Assembly (NCBI GenBank): GCA_008360975.2
Contig: CM039187.1
Coordinates: 21,295,495-21,359,494 of the forward strand
From: Lichenostomus cassidix
Lineage: Eukaryota > Chordata > Aves > Passeriformes > Meliphagidae
Direction: 5' to 3'
Length of the DNA stretch: 64,000 nucleotides
The notes below the pieces were generated by a model that had not been told where the DNA came from, did not search any database, and saw only the letters and a program-made list of their open reading frames with translations. Positions 1 to 11,700 of this stretch are shown in pieces (within the stretch, counting starts at the first letter, position 1; every line of letters starts with the position of its first letter). The translations under genes were made by a program, and so were the position numbers.

Positions 1-939
1 AAAAAGGTGCTAATTTGTCAGTACACTAAAATTGGTGTCTTTGTGCTTGACTGTGGCATAGCCCTGCTCAGGCAGAAGCAGAGGAGGCTTCTCCTGCCAA
101 TGTGCCTCCACCCTGGCCTGTAGTGGGGGAGAGGTAACTTTGCTTCCTATGCTTCATTGAATTCTTGGCGCTGTCTGCTGAGAATGGCAACGGCGTTGCC
201 AGTTGTGGCATGCACATTTATTGCTAGGAACTGAGCCAGAACCACCAATCCATTTTGCACAGACAGTGAACAGCAATGGTAAATACTTCTTGTTCATTAC
301 TAACCTAAGCTGGATTTGAACTGAAGACTTGGAGGTGAAAGACTGTCTCCCATTCCTTAATCCCCTTAACATTTCAGTCTGCCTCAGAAAATTTTCTAAG
401 ACCAAATGTAAACCTCGTGTATAAAATGAAATCCAGAGGAGAAAAGAAAATCCAGAGTGAAGACTGAGACCGTTTTCTTCTTCAGCAAGCTTCTTTGCTA
501 GTAATGACCCTGGAAAATTGCTCTCTGATTATGCTCTTGAGATATTACTCTAATTTCTTGCTGCTGTAGATGGCCATATCATCAATTGTCATCAGTCACT
601 GCCTGGTGATGGGTCATTACTTACCAGTGCATACTTGGGGGAAAAACACATGCGACTTCCATTAGGAGGCAGAGTGCACCTACATCAAATATGAAGTATA
701 CACTAAGTTCTTATTAATAACATTTCAAGACTGTCCTCCTAAAATTCCTAGCACAGAAGCTGCCTTCACAGTGGAAGAAGTAAAACTATGAAAGATTTGC
801 AGCTTACAGTCAGGTAAATGACTATTCCCATAAGTAAAAGATGTGATTTTCAGTTGAGCATTTCAATAACAGATCACTTTCATTGAGAAAGAAAAGTAAA
901 GCTCATTCTCTTCTGTTCTTTGCTTCAGGACCTCCTAGC

Positions 940-965
940 TTAATTAATTAATTTAATTTAATTAA
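940..965 (+). repeat. TTAA-rich simple repeat
   Basis: An alternating TTAATTAATTAATTTAATTT-type run, AT-only and internally repetitive. It is a typical microsatellite seed with no further meaning seen. Confidence 0.85.
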
Positions 966-2758
966 GGTACAGCCAGTATAAATATTTCCTTCTTGTTCTG
1001 TTTCAAAGTTAAAAATGCATGTATGGCACCATGGAAAATGCTGCATCTCATGGGTACCATATTGACCAGGAAGTCTGAATGTCTTCAAGAACATGGAGAT
1101 TATTCCAGAGAAATTTTAAAATGTATTTCTTTCATATTTTCTAAACATCCTAGCAGCAAGTCAAATAAAACAGACCTTCAGCTGAATAAACTACTGAGAA
1201 TTGAACAATGTAAAGCAAGCACAGTCCTGCTATACTGCGAGGCCTTTTGAATGAATTCTGCAAGGGCAACCTCTTTCCTATAAAGGTGAAGATAGTTTCT
1301 GTCTAAACCACAGGGATTTTCATTTAGGCTTTCAAAGTGAAATCTAGTAGATCAAGACGAAGAAAGTTTAGAAAAAAGCTGAAATTGGAAGAAGCAGTTG
1401 ATTTTTTGGGTTCCAGTAAATGGAGAGCATTGAAATATGTAGAGAAAGGTTTGGCTGAGATATGGGCTCATCTAGTCATGCTGCTGTGTGTACCCATCTG
1501 GCACTGAATGACACTGGGTCTGGTGCATGCTGTCCTAAATTAATAGATATGCAAATAAATGTTGTGTGAGTAGGATTGGTTGTCATGTTTCCTCCCACTT
1601 TCCCGAAGTCCCATGTCTGTGTGGAAGACCTCTTAAGAAGAAGCCTTAAGAGAAGCAAAGAAAAAAGAAAGATTATCCTCTGACTCGTGCTTATTGGTAT
1701 CTTTTGTGCAAACTGCCACTAAGGGTACTGGTGAGTAATCACAAGCATAGATTTTTATCCATGAAGAAACCAAGTGCTATGTAAAAATGTGCAGGTTACT
1801 GGAATAACTTTATAATGAATTTATTTGAAATGACTAGCAGACCCCTTAGTTTTAACCACCTCAAAGTCAGTTTTGAAATTCTGTAGGCATGGAAGGGTGT
1901 GGTCAGCTCAGCCCTCACGTCCTCATGGATGCAGGTGATACTGTGCTTCAGTGTGGAAAGAAGGCTGCAGTTCAGAACCTTTAAATTTCCTACCTTGGGT
2001 TGACTTAAGTTGCTGAGCTGTGCCAGTCTGAGTCCTTACCCAAGACCCTGCTGAAGCCTGCACTGCTCTCGGGATTTGAGCTAGCTACTTTAAGCTACTC
2101 GGAGAATCTCCCCACTTCTGGATTACAAGGGAGTTATTGCAATCAATCACAACTGCAAATATTTTGCTTGAAGAATTTATCAGCTCTCTCCTGCCTTCTC
2201 ATTGTAAATTGGCCCTGGATGGTTACTTGTAATATGCTGTTTAATACTGGAATGTACATTTTGGGAAAGGATCTCTTTGGGAAATATCATGGTCTTTACA
2301 CCTTCCAGCTTAACGCCCTGTGCTCGCTCATTTATATTATGTTGCTTGGGTTTAGATGGGGAATTTTACAGAGAAAGTTTGAGCCACAATCCCATTAAAA
2401 TATAGGGAGAGCTCAGTACTCCCTTCACTTATGTTATAAAACTGTAGGTAAAAGTTTGTAGACAGTTCAGTTTGAAGTCATTTAGGGCTATGTAGATGTT
2501 AGATGGAGTTATCAAGGGTTCCCAAGGTGGTCAAAGGCCTGATGTCCACTGAAAGACAGTAGGTTTTAGGATCTTCTCTATATCCTCCAGCCACTATGTT
2601 ATTTCTTCAGACACTGAAGTGTGTTTTTTAATTTCCCCCAAGTATTTTTGAAAATCCTGCTCTTTCGCTTATGTCCTTCTGCTGTTGATTAGCTCACACA
2701 CCCCATCGCCCAGTGGTAACTGAAGCAGGGCTGTAGTTACCATTGCACATTCCTCTCT

Positions 2759-2775
2759 GGCACCATCTAGTGACT
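2759..2775 (-). promoter_or_regulatory. Weak CTCF-like motif
   Basis: The minus strand reads TCACTAGATGGT, 10 of 12 positions of CCASYAGRKGGC, continuing into GCC. Both mismatches are transitions at the outer positions. This is a weak candidate with no supporting context. Confidence 0.2.
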
Positions 2776-3055
2776 TCAGAGCTATGCTTCCAACCACTGC
2801 TCTTTCCCATTGCTAAACAAGATGCGCTCTCCTTTGGCAATAGCTTAAAATTCCAACCAGTGCAGATGTCGCTCTCATGAAATGAACTCACCTTAGAGCA
2901 ATGGCTGCAAAGCCTTTTGGGAGAAAGCTTTGTAGTATGGCTCTTGTACTAACAGTTTAGATTCATAATTCAAGGTGCAAAAGTGCCAAAGCACATTAAA
3001 AATAATGTGAAGATCTTGTTATAGATATTTTGTTACAGTAAGAATCAGGAATGGG

Positions 3056-3068
3056 TATGTGTGTGTGT
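3056..3068 (+). repeat. Short (TG)n run
   Basis: About six TG units, a short microsatellite at the usual polymorphism threshold. Confidence 0.8.
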
Positions 3069-3813
3069 CTGTTGTAAGACTGTCATAGTCTTTGAGCACC
3101 TTTTCTAGTCCTAATAAAATGGCTGAGAATGAAATGAGCATACTTAAATTATAGAATGATTCAGGCCATCATGTTGTTAATAATGTAGAGAAATGAGATA
3201 TAAAAGCTTTTACTCAAGCATACCCTAAAGCAACTTTAAGTAGAGCACACAGCTATGATGCTGATTGTTTTCACAGGTGTTGGCACCATATGAATTAAAT
3301 GAAGAAAAAAATGGTGAAACATTTATGACTCATTAGAATTATGTGGTTTTTTATCCTGTCCTAACAACTGAAAAAAGGTGTAATTTACATTTGCAGCCAA
3401 ATGGCGTGAAGTAACATTATACTTTACCGACATGAAAAGAGGAGACTTCCAGATGACTACTATTCTGAACTTCTCTAGTTCTCAAATCCTGGATTTTCAG
3501 TTTCTCATGTGGACTTTTGAGAGCTAACATTATTGCCCCATTAAAACAAAACAACAAAAAAAAAGTCAGAAAGGAATATAGTAACTTAAAATCTATAGAA
3601 CATGTGTTTTCAAGGAACTGAGGGCCACTCGCAAGATGCAACACCTATACAATCAGAATATTTTTCCTTTTCCTCAAAGAATACACTTGATAGATCCAAA
3701 GGGAGCCATTCCCATGTTTGGGTTTTTTAAAAATAAACTGTGTCCTTCTTTTCCTTTCTCTTTTAATTTTTTTTTAATCAGATTTTTTTGTTGTCGATCA
3801 TTTGTAGTTTGTT

Positions 3814-3847
3814 GTAGATCTTAAATATTTGTAGATCTTAAATATTT
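3814..3847 (+). repeat. 17-bp exact tandem duplication (2 copies)
   Basis: GTAGATCTTAAATATTT is present at 3814-3830 and repeated exactly at 3831-3847. It follows a pyrimidine-rich stretch with T-runs (3745-3790). It is probably a recent replication-slippage duplication. Confidence 0.95.
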
Positions 3848-4200
3848 ACATGAAAGAGGTATCCTGACAGGCTGATCTATAGCAGGAAAGCAACAAATAA
3901 ACAAATCCATGTCTCCAGTATTTTAGATCCTGGTTTCCTGAGCTGCTAAGTGTTTATTTTTCCTATTGTAAAAACCTGCATTGAAATACATTCAAAATGG
4001 AGTTCACATGGCAGCTTTCAGGCAACATCTAATGTTTTAACAAAGCCATAATAGTAACCTCAGCTACCCATACACTGTGTAGTTGGCTGAAAAAGAAAGC
4101 AGCTGATTTATCAGAGCCTCCGTGATGTAGATGCGTCTTCAGAAAAGAACATGTCGTACTTTGCAACTGTGACATTTTTGCAAACACCTAATAAAGCAGA

Positions 4201-4520
4201 AAAAGAAAGTTTTATTGGGCTTTGTGAGCACATTTTTCTCCTCTCACCAGAGCACCAAACCCAGTTTGTAATCCTACTTTCATTTATTTAATTCTCCCCT
4301 GAAATTTCTCATAGCACAAACTCGCTCAGTTTTGGCTGCCTAATTTGCATCTCATGGCCTGCAGTATCTCTTTAGGAGGTGAACTATTAAAAATACATTA
4401 GCCTGGTGTGGATGGTAATGGGCCAAATGCCGCTGGTTTTGAAGGCAATCTGGGAAGCCTCATGCTCTCTCCGATTCTTGATTGCTGTGCAAGCAAGTTG
4501 TTTTCTTTTTCTATCCTTGG
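4201..4520. promoter_or_regulatory. Candidate conserved noncoding element
   Basis: A repeat-free, mixed-complexity block with a perfect POU octamer ATTTGCAT (4343-4350), a GCCAAATGCCGCTGG stretch and a CpG in each of several words, set in plainer AT-rich sequence. It has no open frame. The call rests on texture and motif content only, so it is weak. An octamer alone is expected a few times by chance in 64 kb. Confidence 0.25.
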
Positions 4521-5079
4521 ACTTTTGAAGTTCTAGCAGCAGAGGTAGGTGAGATTATAGTTCTTCTGAAAGTCTGAATAGAGGAAAGCACTTTTCTTCC
4601 TTTCCAAGCTTGCTCTAATCTTTAATGTTACTCTTATTTCTGTTCTGCCAGAACTGTGTCCTATTAGCATCCAAAAGTGTTACACATAACTTTGGCTTGC
4701 TTACAGAAGATGATCCAACCACTAACATTTGCCTTCTGTAGCTGAATGCTGAAAGAAAAAATAATCCACATTTGAAATGTGAGACTTCGCTGCTGTCAGT
4801 TTCTGGAGTTGATTATTAGGACTGTGATTTTTATCTACTCACTTGTGCAGTAATTAAAAGCAATTCCCTCATCAGTTATCATCCTGCGAAGCCAGCTTTT
4901 AAGCAGTGCTTGATGTACAGTTTATTAACCTAAGCCCACGTTGAGGGAAAGGTGACATAGTTTGAAAAGTAAGAACGAACACATCTGCTCTGAAACAAAG
5001 AGCTGAATGTAAAATAGATGCTTACTGTTAAACCAGCAAAAATGGCAATAGGATTTTAATTGGCAAAGTAGGAGTAATT

Positions 5080-5097
5080 ACCTGGCTTGGGCCAGGT
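5080..5097. promoter_or_regulatory. Inverted repeat ACCTGGC-TTGG-GCCAGGT
   Basis: The 7-bp arms are exact reverse complements around a 4-nt centre. The right arm runs into CAGGTG (5093-5098), an E-box of the type bound by ZEB and SNAI repressors and some bHLH factors. The TGGC…GCCA core is also similar to an NFI site, but the spacing is 4 rather than the usual 5. It lies about 180 bp from a second palindromic E-box pair. Confidence 0.4.
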
Positions 5098-5275
5098 GTA
5101 CTCCTCCATTCTGTCCACTCCCATCTGTGTCCTTTTTACATGGATTATTTTCTGTGTGGATATATCCTGTCATGATGGGGTAGGTGATTAAAGAATTAAG
5201 AAGGAAATCAGGGAGTCAATAACTGTTGTATGCTGAAGAGGAAGAGCTATTCAGCTGCCTGACAACCTTTGCCAC

Positions 5276-5289
5276 ACCTGCTAGCAGGT
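5276..5289. promoter_or_regulatory. Perfect 14-bp palindrome with back-to-back CACCTG/CAGGTA E-boxes
   Basis: ACCTGCTAGCAGGT is its own reverse complement. With flanking bases it supplies CACCTG (5275-5280) and CAGGTA (5285-5290), the two words of a bipartite ZEB-family target. Together with the inverted repeat at 5080-5097 it suggests an E-box-rich element at 5020-5400. The palindrome is certain, the binding factor is inferred. Confidence 0.45.
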
Positions 5290-5667
5290 ATTGATGAGCG
5301 CATATGATTATTAGTGCCAGCTCCAATTCAAAGAGATTTGATATTAACTGGGTACTGTGCCTCTAGTTGCTAGTGTTGCAGTTTAGAGCATCTTTATTCC
5401 AGGAAAGAAATGTAAAATAATAGGCAAAAAAAAAGCATGATATTTACCTGTGATAACTTTTCTCAGTGAGTGTTGGAGATAAAACATTAGGCTGAATGAA
5501 GGCAAACTGTGAGTGAGCTCAACTATGGATCTATCACATTGGACTTCTCTTGACTGCTGAAAGTCTTCTGTGTGGATGCTTGTGAGAATACTCATGTATT
5601 AGAAAGAAAAGGCTTTGAGAGAAGAAACTTGAAAGTGGAGCACAAGTCCCCAAAGTGTTACATATAC

Positions 5668-5690
5668 CTGAAGCACCAATGTGGGGGTGC
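5668..5690 (-). other. Candidate 23-nt microexon-like segment
   Basis: On the minus strand a superb acceptor (GTTTCTGCTCCTCTTTCTCAG) is followed by 23 nt and then the donor TTCAG|GTATATG. The length is not a multiple of three, so inclusion would shift a frame. No parent gene is visible. The acceptor quality is the reason for listing it. Confidence 0.15.
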
Positions 5691-5699
5691 CTGAGAAAG

Positions 5700-6600
5700 A
5701 GGAGCAGAAACGGCTCTGAGTATAAAGATGCAGACTGCAGTGTTTACTGATGGAGTTCTGGTACTTCCAGCAAAGGGTAACCATGAGGTGAAAATCTATT
5801 ACTGACTCTGCTTCTTCAAACGCTTTCATTCAAGGCAGTCTTACAAGATAACGTGGTGTGTGACAGGCAAGAAAGTAATGTGGAATCCATGGCCAGCCAA
5901 GAGAAAGCAGTAAGTGCCACAGACTTTTGTGCCCACCCCCAGGAAGTGAATGAAGAACCGCATGGATTTTGTTTTAAATGGAGCTGAACAGTAATCCCAG
6001 GAGATTTAAGAGCTGACATCATGCAGTGGATACATATTTCACACCTGGGGATAGAGACATGCCTGAGATGAGCCAGGAAATGTATCTACAGGCCAGGCAT
6101 GAATACCCAGTTGAAAGCACACATGGAACAGTGCAAGCTGTGCAAAGAATATAGTGATTGACAAGAAACGCCTCATGGAATTCCAGCCCAGACCTAGGAA
6201 AAGGTCAGAACAGACTTGTTAATTTCTAATGAAAGAAATTTTATGGCACAGTAGATTAATAACCCAGTTTTTGAAAGATGCACAGACAAGAACAACGATC
6301 AGAAAACTGGAGGTACAGATTTTTAAACATGCTATAACTCACTAGCTGGAACTGTGGGAGAGGTTCCTGATACTCTTCATTTAAGCATTTGAAAAATTTG
6401 GTACCTTTAAATACTTCTTCATAAGATTTATGTTTCTGAAAATATGCAACAGGATACAACTATGGCATCAGCCTTGGCAGCAGCCAGGAAACTGATGACA
6501 GTGTTAGACAAATAATAACGGTGTTTGGCCTGGTTATTTTGAACCTCTTAAATGCTAAATGTTCCCATGGTTTAAATAGAGATGCAGACTCTGGCCTTAC
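5700..6600. other. Unannotated DNA
   Basis: Mixed AT-rich sequence. Short open frames on the minus strand (67-76 codons) look accidental. No repeat, motif cluster or exon-like segment was found. Confidence 0.55.
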
Positions 6601-6662
6601 AGTCTAGGTAAGTTTGTCTACTAAAGCCTGAGGCAAAAACAATCAATATTTTTTCTTTACAG

Positions 6663-6723
6663 TTCATCAGAAACTAAGAAAGCACAAAGCACAGAAACTC
6701 CAGAGGTTACTGTATTCAGAAAG
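6663..6723 (+). other. Candidate 61-nt exon
   Basis: The acceptor ATTTTTTCTTTACAG ends at 6662 and the donor AAAG|GTATGTG begins at 6724. Two frames are open. One reads a hydrophilic stretch ending TPEVTVFRK. The other joins in frame with one open frame of the segment at 7822-7916. The splice signals are good but the product is unknown. Confidence 0.22.
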
Positions 6724-7652
6724 GTATGTGCAAAATTAGCTATTAAGTTATTATGAAAAGTAACAGCAAAAAAAAAGTTATTGGGTGCAGGATGTGAAAT
6801 GAGTAGAGCAAGCAGGAAAAATGAAACTAAGATACCGTGCTGTGACTTGAATCAAAGATAGCACTGGTGATTGTAGTCTGTTAGGCTAATGTAAGCAAGA
6901 CAAAAAGTGTGTGAAGTATGGGATCAACGCAGAGGATCAATATGACCAATCCTTTTGAGTGCCCTCAGTAATAGTAGAAAGCAGAGAAGTTGGACAGTAC
7001 AGAGAGAAGTTGGTGGCTTCATCATTGGCATTTGGTGTTGTTTTAGTTATTGCAGACGTCTGCCTGGCATCCATTTGCTACCCTGGTGGAGTGTCAGTCT
7101 ACTTTAGGTCCTGCGTCATCTCTGCTATTCCTGTGCAGATGTCCTGGATGCCTTGCGGTCTTCTCAAATGGCACTGGGCACCTGTGTGTCAGACAGGAAT
7201 CCTGGCCTTCACTCTGTGAAGCAGCACGTTCCTAAAGGGCCACAACAGTGTGGTCATGGCCACAGCCAAGCATGGCAGCAGTAAGCAAGTTGGACAAATC
7301 TTTAAACGGGTAAGTCTATGCAATAATTATCTTCAGCCTGGGTCTTTCAAGGCTGGCTGTGGGCTGAGCCCTACAGCTTCCTGCCTTGGCCAAGAATGAA
7401 TCACCTGTGGGGAGCTGCATTTCCCAGAGCAGATGGGAGCTGTCGGGTTCAGAGGCAGAAATTATGGAAAGGGATACAACGTGTAACAGCTCCCTTTGGG
7501 CAGGAGAGATCAGGGAGGGGGATAGGTAGGTCTCTTCAGCCAAGCCGAGGATATCAGAGATAAGGATGCTTAAGGAAGATGCTTTAACAGGCAGTCAGGT
7601 GTCTATGTAAAATACCTAGAGGAGAAAGCAATTAAAAGAGCTCTAGTTGATT

Positions 7653-7665
7653 AAAAAAAAAAAAA
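7653..7665 (+). repeat. A13 homopolymer
   Basis: Thirteen A's in a row. No retroposed sequence is recognisable directly upstream, so it is not clearly a retro-tail. Confidence 0.85.
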
Positions 7666-7821
7666 GTTGAAGAACATGCAGTTAGTCTGAGAATAAACTT
7701 AATCACCAAGGTGCCCTTGAAGTTTATCAGACCACCTAGAGGTGCAATATCCTAGACAGGCAATGAGTTCTCAGAAATACCCTTCATCTAATCTTTTTTT
7801 TATTATTGTTCCCTACCCTAG

Positions 7822-7916
7822 AACGATTGAAGTGTTTTGGTTTGGTTTGGTTGGAAGACTGTACGAGCTTGCCAGAGGGAATTCAGAGGAAACCAGAATA
7901 TTTTCCCAAAGAGAAG
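7822..7916 (+). other. Candidate 95-nt exon
   Basis: A long T-rich tract (TCTTTTTTTTATTATTG) and CCCTACCCTAG form an acceptor ending at 7821. The donor GAGAAG|GTAAGG follows at 7917. Two of three frames stay open throughout. The third-frame reading (starting RLKCFGL, ending EYFPKEK) has a protein-like mix. A TTTGG pentamer run at 7834-7854 sits in its left half. It could be partnered with 6663-6723. No family was recognised and a non-coding exon is as likely. Confidence 0.22.
7834..7854 (+). repeat. (TTTGG)n pentamer run
   Basis: Three to four TTTGG units. It overlaps the exon candidate at 7822-7916 and weakens the coding reading of that segment, since the repeat itself is open in several frames. 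Confidence 0.7.
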
Positions 7917-8520
7917 GTAAGGCCCAGCCACACCTTGCAACATGAAATCTTTAATCATGTACCTGCCTGTATAACAGCAGCAATATTCAGTGTTTCTGTA
8001 ACATCATTCATGCAAGAATTTCAAAGCACATCATAAGCACTAATTAATCAAACCTCAGAAACTCTCAGCAAGCAGCAACTTTGCCCACCAATGAAGTGTA
8101 ATCAGTTCTAAAACGGAACATGATGGCAGTTTGATATCTCATAACATGATGCAACAGGTCAAGGCAAGTAGAATAGGAGCAATTGAGGGCACTTGGAAGC
8201 ACTGATCCTTAAACAGCTTTGCAGGTACAGTGCTGCACTGGATATGCTTTGTGGAAATATTTGGTAAAAATAGTTTTGTGAAAAAGCAATTAGTGTGTTG
8301 CACACAAAAGAACAATTTGAAATATATTTTTTAATTCCTCACAGATTTCCTAATGGTAAAGGCAAATATCTGCACTTTGCAGGGGCAATCCATCAGAATG
8401 CTTTCTACTCACTGTGGGACCTTTTGTTTCCATCCCTCTAACAGTGGCACCTGTAGTCATAGAGATCATGAAATAAGCCACTCTGATGTAGTTCTTGACC
8501 CCCAGGTGCTGCCACCTGAG

Positions 8521-8534
8521 ATTCCCCAGGGGAA
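8521..8534. promoter_or_regulatory. TTCCCC-A-GGGGAA palindrome (EBF/AP-2-like)
   Basis: A six-base inverted repeat around a single A. The centre CCCCAGGGG fits the loose AP-2 consensus, and the outer bases are close to EBF (ATTCCCnnGGGAAT). It lies in a locally GC-richer patch (8440-8760). Binding is inferred. Confidence 0.2.
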
Positions 8535-8759
8535 GAAGGAAGCTGTGTCTGAGACTGCAGGCTCTACCTTCAGTTCCTCTATGTTTTGAGGGACCACCCA
8601 GAACATTTAGTACTTTACCCCCCAAAGATGGGTGTCTCAAAGCTGTGATCCCCACCTACAAAACCTGCTCCAGTGCAGAAGCCACAGGGCCTAAATTAGT
8701 GCCTTCTCTTGGCCCAGCCAAAGCTGTCAGTGTTACAATTGACTGCAATGAAACAAAGA

Positions 8760-11700
8760 TTGGGCTGGCTCAGTTTCTTTATATTTCTGCCAATCCAATC
8801 TTGAGGGGCGGATGAATTCAGATGTATATACGTTCCTAATACTCTGCGTATATATCTTCCCAATTAAGCATATGTTGAACAACCTTCAGCTTTTCTTGTC
8901 TGTAGGCAAAACATCACTGTATTTTAGGTCTCCTGTCCCATCACTTCACATCTCTTTTGGAAGCAAATGGGACATGGGTTTGGGTTTTTTGGTTTGCTTT
9001 TTTAACATCATGCAATAAAATTTTATTGTACTTGTGTAAAACAATGTGCAAACCATTAAGCAGAATAATGAGATGCTGGAAGTTAAAACAATAAGCTTGG
9101 ATGATTTAAACCTTGCTACATTTTAAATGTGCAATATGTTTGCAAGAATGAAATTGGTCTTTGGGGCTGAATTAATAGTACAGATATCCAGCCCATTTTG
9201 GAAGGAACAAGTAATACCTAGGAACATAATTTAAATCAGTCTTGTAATTAGCTGGTCATTTCACATTATGAAAGTTCTGGTCTTGTTGTTTGGCCTTAAA
9301 AATGACTCATAGTCATCTTCTAATTATACATTATATGTTTAAAAAAAACACAACAAAAACCACCAAACTGTTTGGATGGGAATCTTTCTTTTGGCAGAAA
9401 AGCGAAGAGTAAATAATTTAGATGGATTATGTAGTACACTCTCCATTAATATGCCTTTGCAAACTTATTTAAAAACCCATGATCTGGAAGCTCCTTTAAC
9501 CATACCTTCAGGTTATCATAATTCTCCCTGATTTCACTTCCTGATCATGAAGCAACAAAGTATTTTCAGTCAAAACTCATCTCACTGTACATCTGATTGA
9601 TAAACAAGGGATATTACTGTGAGTGCAAAAAGATGGCTTTGTTCGTATGGTAGAAACTGTTGCATCAGTAGCTCTATTATAGAAATTCAGTCAAACTTTG
9701 GCAGGACTAAATTGAGATCCTAGGAGGACTGTACATTTCCTTGGGACTTGTCTTCTGTGTGTAGAACACAGTATGAAAATCTTTCTGCCTATCACACGGG
9801 GTCAACAGCGTACCATGCTGATACTGAGAAGAAAGTCAGAAGTGCCTTAAGGCTGTTCTCAGTTACCTTCTAACACGCTTAAGCAATCATTTTGGTTCTC
9901 CAGAATCAGGGAGAGAGAACCTTTCCTAGTCACAGTTCCCTTATAACTTCATTTGTAGCAGGTTAGTAAGTGATGAGCTGCAGAGGAAGGCATTGTGAAG
10001 CTGGCATGTGAGGGTTTTTATTTTTGTTTTCCAAATCAAGGCTTCTGCCAACAAAGCATGAGCTACAGGTACTTCGTTAAACTGAGTTTTTGTACATTCC
10101 AGTCTTGCTGATAGTTAGCAGTTATTGCAGAAGGTCAGGATCTGGCCCCAAATTTGACTTCTATGAAATAAAGTCAGAATTCTTTAGTAGGCTGACTGAT
10201 ATCATTATTATCAGCATGTCTGCAAATGCAATACTTCAGTGAAGTAATTTCTAGGGAGATTCTAGATTGTGAATCATGATGCTGTGTTGTGAATTTTTGG
10301 CTGAAGTAGCTGTCATTTAAAAGACCTCCTGAATGCACAGATTTCAGTCCTGTAACTAGCCACTTTACTAACCTAAAAATTAAGAAATTATCCTTTCATG
10401 TATTTACCTTTCTTTATTCTCTTTACTTTAAAACTTGATTGAAGTATAGACTATTTACAGATTTGATACAATAAAAAAGACATTGTTTCCATCCACATAC
10501 ATATACCAGAAATTAAAAGTTGGGGGGTGAGAAATGAAAAATTCATAGCCTTGGATGTTGAGAAGTCAGACCTGCTGTCTCCCCTTGAAGTCACCTAGGT
10601 AAGGCTTTTTGACATAATGGAAGCATCAATGAACTGCTCTTGATTAAAAGTTTGACAGGTTGACACTATCCCCCTGAACAGGAAGACTGGGGTTGAAAGA
10701 AAATTTTAATACAAACAGAATTTCATTAATACCACAGTTTGCTATAATGGGGGCCTTTTTTCCCCCCACTGTTATTTTTGCTTAGATGGTGTCATTACCT
10801 TTTAAAGGGGAAAGACACTATGGTTAAGCTTTGTCTCAGAAACAATGTCATACTAATGGAACAGCAGCTTTCAAGTAAAATATGAAACAAACTGTCTGGA
10901 ATTGTTCTGATTCTCCAGGCACAAACAAACCCAGTTTTAATAGGGTGGTTCCTTTAAGTGCAGGCTCTAGTCATTGAGCCAACCTTTATTTTGTAAAGAC
11001 AGTACACAAATTCATTAAACAATATAAAATAATCGATATAAGCAGAATATAAGAATGGAATTACATCTCCTAAGATCCAAAAATATAGCCTCACTTCATT
11101 TTATTTACCTTTTGAGAGCTTTTTTTTCTCTAATGTGGTAACTGTTAGACTCTATCTTCTCTGCTCAGTGTTAGGGCTGTCATGATGAAAGTGCATAAAC
11201 AATATAAATAATAGTTTTTGGCACATGAAAGGAACTCTGAGTGGTTTGTTCTTTTGGAATTTAACCATCACTACTTTTGTTTGACTTACAGGGATTTTTT
11301 TTTTTTTTAAATGTTTAATCCAAAAATTCTTATAATCTTAAATTGATTATTTGAAAAAACATCATTCTTTTAACATTTACATTACAATTTAATATTTATA
11401 GCTTGATGCCAGGAAATTCTTATACAATTTAGTAAATATTTATTAAATCAGACTTGTTTTTAAAGACTTATAGTTTTGTAACCACTCTCTAGCACTAATA
11501 TTCTTTGAAGCGGAATGTCAGCCTGTGCAAGTCAGCTTCTATATTGTCTTTCCCATTCTTGTCTGCAATGATCCTTCTTGACTTCTTTTCACTGCTGAAT
11601 AGTTAAATAGTTTAAGCTCTTTCAGATCCTTGATATTATCAGGTTATATAACCTCCCACTCCATTCCCATTCATCATCTTTTCAATGTAATATTTGCACA

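Larger units (their letters stand above)
1..3050. other. Unannotated AT-rich DNA
   Basis: No coding frame above about 85 codons and no recognised repeat apart from the TTAA run. A minus-strand donor-like CTAAG|GTGAGTT lies at about 2886-2895 without a convincing acceptor. Confidence 0.6.
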
